From contig NC_092312.1 in NCBI RefSeq assembly GCF_036785885.1, forward strand, positions 19,176,001-19,240,000: a stretch of 64,000 nt of DNA. Reading direction: 5' to 3'. A program made the position numbers and the translations under genes. Within the stretch, counting starts at the first letter, position 1, and every line of letters starts with the position of its first letter. The notes below the pieces were generated by a model. The model saw nothing but the letters and a program-made list of their open reading frames with translations, did no database searches and was not told the origin of the DNA. Origin of the DNA: Coffea arabica (Eukaryota > Streptophyta > Magnoliopsida > Gentianales > Rubiaceae). This document shows positions 1-11,800 of the stretch, one piece after another.

Positions 1-49
1 ATCAGCCGATATTGCCAACCATGGTATCAGCCGATATTGCCAACCATGC
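1..49. repeat. 25-bp tandem duplication at window edge
   Basis: A 25-base unit beginning ATCAGCCGATATTGCC occurs twice in succession from base 1. The array may continue beyond the left edge of the window. Bases 50-597 hold no gene or element that I can support. Confidence 0.7.
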
Positions 50-625
50 TCAGCACCAACTGCCAGTTATGAAATAAAGGGATAATTAACCAAAAATATC
101 AGATAGAGGACAAAAAATTTTGCATTTGTCATCCTTGATTGTTTATGCCAGCTAGGAATGGCTAGTAAAGTTCGATAATAAAGTCTAAATAGAAAAACAA
201 ATTGGTAACCAGTACTGCATTGCATTAAATTTGTTTAATGAAACAAACCATATATTATTTTGACGATTGCTCATGCTTTGTTGAAAAAAAATATCTGCAA
301 TCAACTCGTCTTTCATGTTTGTATCATTGTATGTGTTCTTTCAGGTTTGTATGTGTTCTTTGGCCCTGAATTGATTCCTGAAAACACATGATTCTCTTAC
401 CCCCAAAAAAAAAAAAAACACATGTTTCAGGAGTATCCCCTTTACATCCCACTGGCATCAATACAACAACCAACAAGACTTTTGTTTATAAATAAACTTG
501 GATTCATGTTAGTGACACCAGATACGATTTTGTTAAGCGTACTAGAGTTTTTGGTCCACTTGATTGTCTATGTCGGTTCCCCCAAAAGAGCAAAATGAAT
601 ACACTATAAAACCACCCTTCCCCGT

Positions 626-636
626 GTCCCACATCG
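626..636 (+). promoter_or_regulatory. snRNA-type upstream sequence element, copy 1
   Basis: GTCCCACATCG matches the plant snRNA upstream sequence element consensus RTCCCACATCG exactly. A TATA-like TTATAA follows 25 bases later (from 662), a spacing known for Pol III-type plant snRNA promoters. No snRNA is recognisable downstream, and a T4 run at 697-700 would stop Pol III early. Confidence 0.5.
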
Positions 637-819
637 TTTGAGTTGGGTGTGTGAGTGTAGTTTATAATCTCCTCAGTGGTACCAGAAGTTACTGGCTTTT
701 GGGATTACTGTGGGTTTAAAGTTAGAAATTTCTTGTCACTTCTGATAAAAAAGAACCAAGATCAGTGATAGAGTTAAAAAACAGAGTGAGTGGGTTAGTC
801 CCCTTATTCCCTTCCCCGT

Positions 820-830
820 ATCCCACATCG
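820..830 (+). promoter_or_regulatory. snRNA-type upstream sequence element, copy 2
   Basis: ATCCCACATCG again matches the USE consensus. TTATAG starts at 856, giving the same 25-base spacing as copy 1. Both motifs belong to the tandem retroposon units, so they may be element-borne promoter remnants. Confidence 0.5.
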
Positions 831-1576
831 TTTGAGTTGAGTGTGTGAGTGTAGTTTATAGTCTCCTCAGTGGTACCAGAAGTTACCGGCTTTTGGTATT
901 ACTGTGGGTTTAAGGTTAGAAATTATTCTTGTCACTTCTGACAAAAAAAAATACACTATAAAACCAAATAGGGAACTGTGGGGATATATAGCTGGCTGGC
1001 ATACAACATTTGCAATCCACAGATTTATTGTGCACAGTAATCAATCTGTTAGACATGTCCGCGATGAAGATGTTTCTGATTATGCAGGCTTCTGGATAAA
1101 ACTTTCCAATGAGTATGGGCGAGCGATCGTGTTTCTGGGAAACAAACAAACGGCCCGATGTCTTCTATGATCAAAGCAGACAAATTTTTTGAGACCCTAA
1201 ATGGTAGATGCAGTAGGTAAACAATTTTCCCACGGATCAAAAACACACCAAAAAAAAAAAAGATAATTAAGCTCACCGACGCAATTCAGACCGCATCAAT
1301 CAGGACATGAAATGCTATCCCTGTTCCTACCAGCCGCGCACGCCAAGGCATCAAAACAGATGCACAGCAGAGACATGCACACACCTGTATATACGCTAGT
1401 TTTTGGGATATGGTAGATTCAAAACTAACATAATAAGTCAAAACATACTTTTGTTATTGCTATTGAATGCCAGGATAATTAGGATGAGATAAGCTGGTAT
1501 CATGAGATGAAGCATAATATATTACAGAAGACAGATGAGATTCAGGTTTTAGGATATTAGAGTTTTGCAGTTGTAG

Positions 1577-2203
1577 TAGAGGTGGCAATATAGATATAAT
1601 TGATTTTGACTTAATAGATGGTGAATGAAATTTATCCGATCCATTTAATAAATGGATCTAGATGGATGGATCTAAATGGATTAAATAAAAATCAATTATC
1701 CATTTATAATTCATTTAAATATTTTGGTAATTTTTTTTTTATTAGATCCCTCGGTATGCAATAGCCACTTTGGGCCCTGACTAATCTAGAGTTGAGCCAA
1801 GTTGCACCCCATAAGAGGCGTAAGCTCTCCCAGCACCTGTTTCTCCATTCACAAGACTTGAACCCGAGACCCTGCTTAAGGGGAGTCCAGCGCCTTGCCA
1901 GTCAGATCAGGTACAGCACTTGGCCTAACAGCAAGGGTGATCCCTCTCGGATCTCAACATCAGATGAAACTTTCATCATGAAAGCATTTCCTTAAATGCA
2001 TGCCACAATAGCACAAGACTGAAACATGATTATTAAATAAATGGATATATGTTTTTGTGGATAATTCATATAAATCCATTTAATTTAATGATTTTATTTT
2101 GATCAACCATTTAAAACCAATACTATAAATGGATAATCCAAATCCATTTAATTATGGATTATATGAATGGATAAATGGATCTCAATCCAAATTGCCACCT
2201 CTA
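1577..2203. mobile_element. hAT-like MITE carrying a nested SINE
   Basis: The ends form a 13-bp terminal inverted repeat: TAGAGGTGGCAAT at 1577 and its reverse complement ending at 2203. The flanks are AGTTGTAG (1569-1576) and ATTTGTAG (2204-2211), a 7/8 match to an 8-bp duplication, as expected for hAT elements. The interior is AT-rich with many ATGGAT-type words and has no coding capacity. A SINE-like segment interrupts it, so the MITE landed first. Confidence 0.75.
1731..1930 (-). mobile_element. tRNA-derived SINE (minus strand), nested in MITE
   Basis: Read on the minus strand, TGGCAAGGCGCTGGAC (1885-1900) resembles a tRNA A box. GGGTTCAAGTC (1855-1865) fits the Pol III B box GGTTCRANYC. 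The A-rich 3' end is the T10 run at 1731-1740 on the plus strand. The 5' boundary is approximate and I could not find a clear target duplication. Confidence 0.6.
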
Positions 2204-2877
2204 ATTTGTAGGTTTCTAGGACTTTGGTACAATGAGACAGGGTTCTACAGCATTGCATAGGTTTGGTATTCAGAATTTAATTTCCTTCCTGTTTTTTTTC
2301 AACAATAGCACTAACAATATTTAATAGCACTAATAGTACTTTTACCCTACTTATAAATAGGACCTAATTAGATTTTATTTTCGAACGAGAGCTAAAAGGA
2401 ATCAAACCCCACCTCTAGCTCAAATTAATGCAATGTTTCACATGCCCCAGATTAAACAAGCAGGATTCAGATTTGACCTAATTTGTCACCAGGGAGTCTA
2501 ACATTCTGTCCCCTAGCCAATTTTCCAGATTTTGTGCTTGACCTAATATGAACCGAGCACTCATCTAAATTTGACCTAATTTGAGGTTAATGCTTGTAGA
2601 TTTATAGGATGCATATAAACCAATGCACACTACAGATCTCACCATTTGATAATTGAGATATCCATGTATTTACACATATATACAGCTCAAAACAATGGCT
2701 CATATCCCAAAAAGCTAAAGCAAGAAGTTTGTCAAAAACTATAGCGACGATAAACCTCTTATGATATGATATGACCATTCTTCTGAATTCAGGACGAGAC
2801 CGCAGGTAAGCCTACTTAGCCTTTCAAAACCGGGTAAACCAAGAATACTCGGGCCACCAAAATACTTAGATTGCATT

Positions 2878-5800
2878 TCAACAATGTGAATATTTTGACA
2901 GAATTCTTCCGCGTCTTCTATAACTACTCGTAAGAACATTCACACTTTCTATGTCCCGCTCTTCTTCTGATGCAGCAACCGCCTTGCTGGGATTAGCTTT
3001 GATGTTTGTATTACTGGGAGATTCTACCTCCAGATCGTAAAAGGCCACAGTTGTGGCTTCACAGGAAAGAGGATTTTCGTTATCATTGGTATCAAACCTC
3101 CCATTTTCCTCCACAGAATCTTCAACAACACAGCAATCAAGTTCCTCTCTTGACATTGAAGAAGTATCATTCTTTTTGTCCCTAGCTTCAGAATCTAGAA
3201 CATGTAGCACCCTCGGGACAACAGCTTCTTCGTCCTGCATCTCTAATGAATTTAGGGACTTGACATCCAAAATTTCCACATCCTCGTAATCAAGATGCAT
3301 AGAAATTTGCTTGACACTGGCAACTGCTTGCCTGTCCACTGATGCTGTTTGCTCCCAAGGTGCTTCCTCTTCCTGCTTCCAAAATAAGAATGCTAAGAGA
3401 CTGAAAGTTGGCACTGCAGTATTTCTTAGTTGCGACATGGTGTCAAGGTTATATGCATAAGATTATGACCAGGTCCTCAACCAGTCAACTTGAACAAACT
3501 ACTTGCTTGCCCTCTGGCTATGGCAGCAGCACATTAATGAACTTGTGATTGACCCGGTTAATCTTAATCATTCAAGGCACATAATCCATTTCTCTCCATC
3601 TCACCACCACCACCCCAGCAGGCGGGACAAATGAAAATGACAGAGCCCGTCAGTGGCCTCTTGCCTATCCTCTAAATTACAAAAGGGGAATAAAACAACG
3701 AAAGAACATGATAGAAAAGGATACAATATCAACCAAGCCTTAGCATATGCTTTTAAGGGACTAATTTACAGCCAAAAAAGATGTGTTTGGTTCACATAAT
3801 AGAAAAATCAGTTATAAAAAACCAACCGCAAACTAGGCGCTTTTCGGTTGTTAATCCAATTTTCAACTACGATACTAAAACCTACCCTATATACAAGACC
3901 ATTCTTCAGTCTAGTATGCATTGAATCAAGCCAAAATCATTTACACCATTCTTTTCTTAAATCACGCACAACAGCCCAGCTGTATTGTCTTTTAATGAGT
4001 TTATCAAGCATCAATTTGTGTAACCGCCTCGCAGTTTTAAAGCTTCATTTTGCAGCATGCAGAGCTCGTCCTTTTTTAAGTAGAAGAAATGCACGTTATC
4101 ATAACTAAAATCATTTACCTCTATCGGTGACATGTTATTGCAGATCTGATCATGTGGTTCTGATTTCCCATGAAATTGATGAGTTTGCTTTGCAACAGAC
4201 CCTGCTGTATGTCCTTCACCCAAAATATCCCCACGAATAAAATTTGGTCGACCTAAAGGCTGCAGATATTCCATAGGATTTGCTGCCTGTGATGTTTCAG
4301 GAGTCTCTTCATCAGCATGTGGAGCAGAGTAACCACCCCTGCATGCTTCTTTCCCATCACACGTTTCCAGAAGAGATTCATCACTAACTTCTCCCTCAAC
4401 CATATAATGTGAAGAATATTGAGGTTCATTGGCAACTGCAGAATTTTTATGAGCATTGTCATTGGAAACTTTGTAGATTAGTTTTTTGATGTAATCACGT
4501 CTGCTAGAAGCTTCTGCAGGATGGAACCATTCCTTGTTGAGCTGAAAAAATGAACAGATAAAATAACTCTCCAGATCAAAGAAACAGATTAAGAATTTTT
4601 GGAAATAGATTTAACTGCTAAAACAGAAAAATTAAGGATAAGGCAGCAAGGGAATTAAGGGATCTTGAAAACATTAACCACTTCTTTAAATTTGCAAGGG
4701 TGTAACTGAACCCAAAATCTGAAGTGTTGCACTCATATATCTGTTGACTTCAAATTCTATATAGCCAAGAGGACTAACAACGCCACTCTAGTTAATATGA
4801 ATATAAACAATAAAGAAACAGGCTCATGTACATGCAGCAGCGCTGGACCTGTAACCGAATTTAAAACGGCGAACAATCTCAACTGTGCAGGTAATGTTAA
4901 AACAAGGTAATTTAGAAACAAGAAATCTGAGACCACAGCTTATGACATCACATTTTGAAAGAATCGGTTGAACCAGAAGACAGAATTAGAGGAAACTGAT
5001 GATATGTCCGCAGGTATGTACCTGACGATACTTGGAAGTTAAAAATAGCAGTAATCAGATTTTGTCAGGCCAACAAAACTGATTAACTATTAAACAGTGG
5101 CTCCATATCAAATAGACTTGCTGCTAGAAGAATAGTTACCTGATGCCTTGAATTATACTCATAATTTTTAAAAGTTACTCAATGTAACAGACAGAATTCC
5201 TCAGGTACCGCACCAAAGACTTGAAGAGATTAGAATTAGCTTGATGTTATCCACCATTACTGATTATCAGGAAAGAGTTTTTGTAGAAAGAGAAAGTAAT
5301 TTTTGAAGTAGAATGAGTACAGAAACAACTAAAGGTACTGATACAGTTTCTTCCCTTCCAACTGGAAAGTACAAATTGATTTCTTACGTCATTAATGGCT
5401 ATGGAGGCCATTTGAGCAACTTCTGCAATATCCACCGTTCAAAGAATAAACTTAAGTATTACAACAACCAAAATGACAAAATTCAAAAAATAAACTGAGG
5501 GTCCCATTTCAATTTGATTTTAGACAAGGGAGGCATAAATTCAGCATCAAATATTTAAAAAGGGACAACTCACAAAGTTAGAAGCTTCAGTGTTAGGATT
5601 GAAGTTTACTGGAGCTTGCTGCAGAAAGCGTTCCACATAATAAAGGAGGAAAAGACCACAATCAAATGAGTTTTCCTGCTGTGGCAGCTGAACCAAAACA
5701 CCATGAGAATTTTGTCTAGGATACATGCTCTACAAAATATGTGGAAGGAACAAGGAAAAACAAAAAGAAAAACAAAAATAAATTCCAAAAGAGAAACCTC

Positions 5801-8800
5801 AAGGCAAGCCAGACATGTCTACTCTAGCAAACAATGTTAAAAAGTTGACCAAAAATCTACACAAAATTGACCCAATTGAATTATGTGCACTTTCTTTCCC
5901 CATTGCACTCCAATTTCACAAATCCTAAACTCCCTGCCTCACACATCAGATGACTTATTTCAATTCAACACAAGTTCTATGGATAAGTTCAGATCAAGAG
6001 ATGTTTTTATACAAAATTTCTAAAAGCAAGCAGTATATTATAGATTAAAGACTCCCAGAAAGGAAAGTAATCACTATCTAATTGGAGTAAGAAAGAAAGC
6101 AAGACAGTCATCATGGAGGGCAGAGTAATAAATTTTCTTAGCCATATTCTTTGAATTTTCAGCATTGGATAAGTTTATAGCATAAAGTAAGAAATGACAT
6201 GCGACTTTGACTTTATCTTTGATCATTGCCAAAGACTAGGACCTTCTGTCCACAAAGAGCAGGCATAAGAAAGATCACAAACCATTGAGTCATCCCATTA
6301 CATGATAAAAGTTATTCCATAATCAGGAAATTTATCCATCCAACGCCTTACCTGAATTGAAGAGCTAAAGATGCATGAGCAGTCAAACTAGAAAGGAAAA
6401 CTTAGGAAAAAATCCAGTTGTTTTTGGCTACTGGAGGTAATAAAAATTGGTGGGGTGCAAGGAGATAATAAATATTGGTGAGGGTGGAAGGACATAATAA
6501 ATATTGGTGTGGGAGCAAGGAAACAAACAAGATCAACAGCAAACACATGCTTATAAGAATAATCAAAAATAGGCACACACATTTGCACGTGCAAGCACAG
6601 ACATATTCACTATTATGTTTAGCTATATGCATGTAGCATAAAAACAGTCTTCACTTGCCGTTTCTGTTACAAAATTCTAATTAAAGACAATATGCAAGAA
6701 AGATACTTCAGAAGAAAAATAATTCAGTTTCATCTAAAAGATACTTTCAAGAAAGACTTTCAAATTTCTTATGTAATCAGGAAGAAGAAATATAAGAATC
6801 AGGCTGTACACCCAATCATCCTGATTCTCATTCCTCTTTGTGGATTTAATGATATAATCTAAAGGAAGGTATCTGCACATGAGAGAATGTGCGAGAGAGA
6901 GAGAGAGAGAGAGAACCTTCAGACTGATAAATGGTAAGTTCAAAAAATTGGTTGGAACTTCTTCAGATAGCTCAACGTGCCTCTCTCTCCACTCTTCCAA
7001 CAAGTAACTGTAATTTCATTGAAGAGAACAAAAATTAAAATTGCGAATCTTTAGTCTCAGACATACACATGCAACCACAAAAGCGATCTAAAACAAACAA
7101 ATAGGGGCAGAACGTAAACCAAATAGTTTACACAAACATGACAGAAGAACTTTAACCATACAAAGATTTCATTGATCTCTAAAATATTCGACATATTTTC
7201 TTGTTGGAAGTTTAAAATATGAAAACTGTGGGCTAATTCCTTTTTCTCTTCTCCTGTCAAAAAGATACCCATTGCCAATTTAGTGACCAAATTCCTAATA
7301 AAGCAACAAACCAGATACTCATTGCATTGTCATTTAGTTATTACAATGACTTTTGCAATTTAAACAATACACACAGATACTTATTGCATTGTCATTTAGT
7401 TATTACCAGATACTTATTGCCAATTTAGTGACCAAATTCCTAATAAAGCAACATACCAGATACTTATTGCATTGTCATTTAGTTAATACAATGACTTTTG
7501 CAATTTAAACAATACACACAGGTGGTTTGTACATGATCCTGTTACACATCAAAATTTGATAATTAAAGCAGGCTGTTGGTAGTCTGGCGAAAAAAGCAAT
7601 AAGAAGAAAAATAGGCATTTGGCTACTGGAGGGTATTCAGTGCCAGCTAATTAACCAATTATTTTTTCATCACAATTTTAGCTGAAAATATTTTACATAT
7701 GGAACTTCCTTCTTGTGAAAATGAGTAATTCATTGCTCAGATAGAGAAAAGGAGATCACGATGGGAACAATGAAAATGAACCCAACCATGAAGCCTAAAT
7801 GGAAAACAGTGTCCACAATCTGCAAGATGGAGTCTTGAGTTAGAGACCTAGAGCATTGCATAAAAATGGACATCTGGAATGCGCAATAATGCATTACACA
7901 CTCAGAGGGACCGTCCATTTACATCAACAACACCATGTCATTGCTCCCCAATAACTATAACCAACTTACGTTTGGAAAAGATTCTTGAGGCCTCTATGGA
8001 TTCCTCTGATAGAGTCCATGTGTAAAATACATGGAACTTTGGATGACTTATCCACCACTTCACCTATAAAAGTTTTCAACGATCGACTTAGAGATAACTG
8101 CATTAACACAAACCAAAAGAAGGGGGGAAAAGGAAATGTACCTTTATAGTAAGCCGCTTCGCCAGGGTGACAGACAACAATCAAACTCCAATGTAGACTG
8201 CTATGAAGGTAAGTTATGTGTTTTAGAAACCATTAACATAATAAACATTGAAATTGTTTGATAACTACTTTCTGACCTGAAGTTTACAGGAATAAATAAG
8301 TAATCTTTTTCAAATAGATTCACTTTTCTTGTCCACTTATGAACACGTTGAAACGCTGCTCTTCCTTCACAAGCTGTAGATCGGTCTTTGTCTAGATCAG
8401 CCAGCTTTCTAAAGAAAAAACTGTTGAAAAAATGGAATCTATGCTTCTCTTCTGGTTCAATCTTCTGCTCAAGGTATCTGCCAATAAGTCATATTTTACA
8501 GGTTCTGCTTCTCCAAAAACATCGAAACAGGAAGTAAAGTCCAATTGTTTATCATATTGTCAATCACTGTATGCAACCAACTAGTAGAATGGTCGATGTC
8601 ATCAGTGTCAAAATTAAGAAACATAATCATTAGCGTCAAAATTAAGAAACATAAGTTCTCGGCACATACTGGTAATTCTACGAGGTAATCGACATCTAAC
8701 ATTCCAATAAAGTTTATAGGCAACACAGTCATGTTGAAAAATGAAAGCCTCGTACAAGTAAATCAGCTCAGGGAGAAAAAGGAAATAGTCATACAAGTCG

Positions 8801-11800
8801 TAGTTTTGCAGCAACATCCTAGCAGTCTGCCTGACGCTCACTTATAATACGAGAGTACATTCTCTACGCATGCCCAGGGTCGCACTTTTGCCGTTAGAGG
8901 TGCTCAATTTAAGATTCTGCTGCACTATTGCATGACTATCAGTTTTTGTCAAATTGAGAGATTGATTGTTTCAGACTTTGTCCAAAAGAACTCTTTTAAG
9001 GCCTTGGTTTTCCTGACATGCATCTTAGCCTCAAGACAGTTCAGCAAACATATACTTGCTACCAAATCCCTCATATCAATCACATTACCAACAAAAACTT
9101 TTCAAAAAGCTTAATTTCCCAAAGCAATTCAACTTTTGACTTAAATCAGTAAGCAAAACGCAACTGATTTTACTTTAAAAGAAACTTCTAACGCGACTAA
9201 ATAGATTCAGAAATATGCTAGTCGGCAAACCAAAAATATTATGAAAATCCTGACAAGCAACAGCTTATAGAAATTAAAGTTAAGCAGTGAAAATGTCCAT
9301 AATACATATCCAAACGTTACTACCTTATTACTGGAAATTATTGTTTTATATTGATATAAACAACTAGTTTTTCCAAAAAGCTTTAATCTGTAAATTCATT
9401 TCCAATTATTTTACCAACTGTTTGATATTTTTCCCAATAATAAGCACTAAAAAATGTTGTGTGACATTGTCAAGTAACAAGCCACGTTATTCATGAATTC
9501 CTAGATATCAATCTCAGTGCTAAAAATGAGTAAAGAAAACCAAATACATATAGATAAGGGGAGATTGAACAACCAAATTGAAGTTTTCACTCAAAACTTA
9601 CTTGACATAAAAGTCGATAATAGTGTCATTGATGAAAGTAGCTGGCTGCAATAGGTCAATATCTTTTTTGCTAATTAAAACGGCATCTGGATCCCCTTGT
9701 GGATAGATAATATCTTCAAAGAAGTCACTAGAGTTGCAGCCACAAAAATTCAAGCAACACATAATAAGCAGAGTGAAACCTTTAATTTCAGTGCCAAAGA
9801 AAATACAGCAAATTGATATATAGCTGACATGCATATGAAAGATATTAACTGGTATCAGATGCATCTTAATGGAAAACTTTCGCCAACATATCTAATGCTA
9901 AAGGTCATGTAGCAAATTGATGAACAACAACCAAAATTAATCAAAGACCAGGTAAGACCATTTTAAGTTTCATCCCAAATTTTCCACAAGAATAAGGAAG
10001 TCACACTACTGACTACCATAAGAAAACCATGTTAGTTGAATGCATAGGGTTCTCGCACATTCCAACGCAAAAATGCACACAGCTGAGCAACTTAAGTTGC
10101 AAAGGGAAATAGACATTAAACACAAATTTGAGAAAAAGATGGCTTCTAATTGATTATCATCCACTTGATAAGTTTCCACTAGTATCATACAACTCAAGAG
10201 AGAAAAACAGATGCTAAATATATTCCAATACGTAGGAGTACAGTTCACACGAAGGGGAAAAAAACATGGATGGTATATCAAGCCATGCTTTTGATTGTGC
10301 GCAACAAAATAAAAAATATAGTTCTTATGTGACTTTAGTTCTACTTTCATAATCTAAAGTACCAATCAATTCAAAACAGATGCCACAAAATGTCTGATCA
10401 CTCATTTGTAAAGCTCTGACTATGCACACTCTACTAAAATCTTTGATGCTAAGCACTCAACAGGACAAGTTTAAGAGCACGCTTCCGATGTTTACTAAAC
10501 TAACCTAAGAGAAACTATCCAGAAAAGTCAATAAAGGGAAGCGCAGTCTATTTCCCCAAGTTATGCTGACATCTTAAAGCAGTTCACAACTACTGAAAGA
10601 CCAAACGGAGGACCAGGGAATTTTATTCCTCTAAAATGATCTAAAACTAGGATAGCATAGTGATCAACTACCAATTCAATCAGATGGAACAAACTAAAAG
10701 CATCACAACTATATGAGAATAGTCGAGAATACTAAAATCTAAATTAATAGAACAGAAAACAGGTAGAAGTTTTTGTTCATCAATAAGAGATGTAAGATAT
10801 ATTAACAATTTAAAGATGAAAATAGGCTCTTACTTAGGAAAACAATCCCTTGAAAAAGACATCGACTTCTGCTCAAGACAAGGAAATTCATTCTGCAGAG
10901 GATCAATACTGGGGGTTTGAAAGGAGGGGGGGGGGGAGGGGGGAAGAAACATGTGTCAGATTTAAAATTAAAAATAATGAATCCTGTAAACATAGTAACA
11001 ATATCCTAGAGAATCCATGAACTCCAGAATGACAAGAATAAAATGAATGACAATACAGTACAACTGAACTACATTCCTTGAATATGACCTGAAGATGAAC
11101 AGACGTGAAATTAATGGAAAAACGAAGCCAGGTGTCGAACAGTGACTATGTTGGCACTAAAGAAAGAGGCATAATGTTTTTGTAAGAAAGTTTCTTAAAG
11201 GAAGTCATGTTTCAACTAATTCGTGGAAGCACTTCTTGTCTCATATTCAATATAAAGGCCAAGACCACATGACAGAAGATGTGCTTTGAGAACCATTACA
11301 ATCCTACATCAAACTCCTAGTGCAATTCTCAGGGTTGGGAGAAGATGATTTAAAGCTGAATTCAATAATAAGATGCAACTAGCTAGCTATATGCTCAGAA
11401 ATGCCAATGCAAACCATTATAGTTTAGCCAGTTTGCCCAGGAAGACGGGTGCTTAAAAGGTAAGTAGAATTTGACCTTTTCTTAAAGCAAAGAGACCAAA
11501 AGCTCCCAGCAACCAACAAAAATCTGGAAATGACTGTAGGAATAAACTGGCAAACATAGCATACTTACTCTACAACAGTACACCAAGAAGCCTTGTATAT
11601 CACATCCAGAGATTCAATTGTTTGTTGTTTCTCAGACCACTGAGGGTCATTGACAGCAAATTTTAACTTCACAATGCCTGTTTAATTGCAGACGTGGAAA
11701 ATACAGATTATCATGAACAAGTGAAATACCATCCAAAAAATTTGCAGATATCAAATATGATTATTGAATAGAACATGAGGGACAAATAGAAATCAAAATG

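Larger units (their letters stand above)
598..966 (+). mobile_element. Dimeric SINE-like retroposon with flanking target duplication
   Basis: Two related units of about 140 bases (about 615-755 and 809-949) lie head to tail with a 194-bp period. Each runs from a CCCTTCCCCGT start to an A-rich end after CACTTCTGA. The pair is bounded by the same 17-bp sequence, AATACACTATAAAACCA, at 598-614 and about 950-966, which looks like a target-site duplication. Each unit contains CTCAGTGGTACC, close to a tRNA A box, and a weak B-box-like GGGTTTAA about 40 bases further on. An A-rich tail and a long target duplication are typical of SINEs. The dimer structure and family are inferred. Confidence 0.6.

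Noticed and set aside
626-760. Possible U6 or other snRNA gene downstream of the USE/TATA pair
   Set aside because: The downstream sequence does not resemble any plant snRNA that I know, and a T4 run would terminate Pol III within a few bases.
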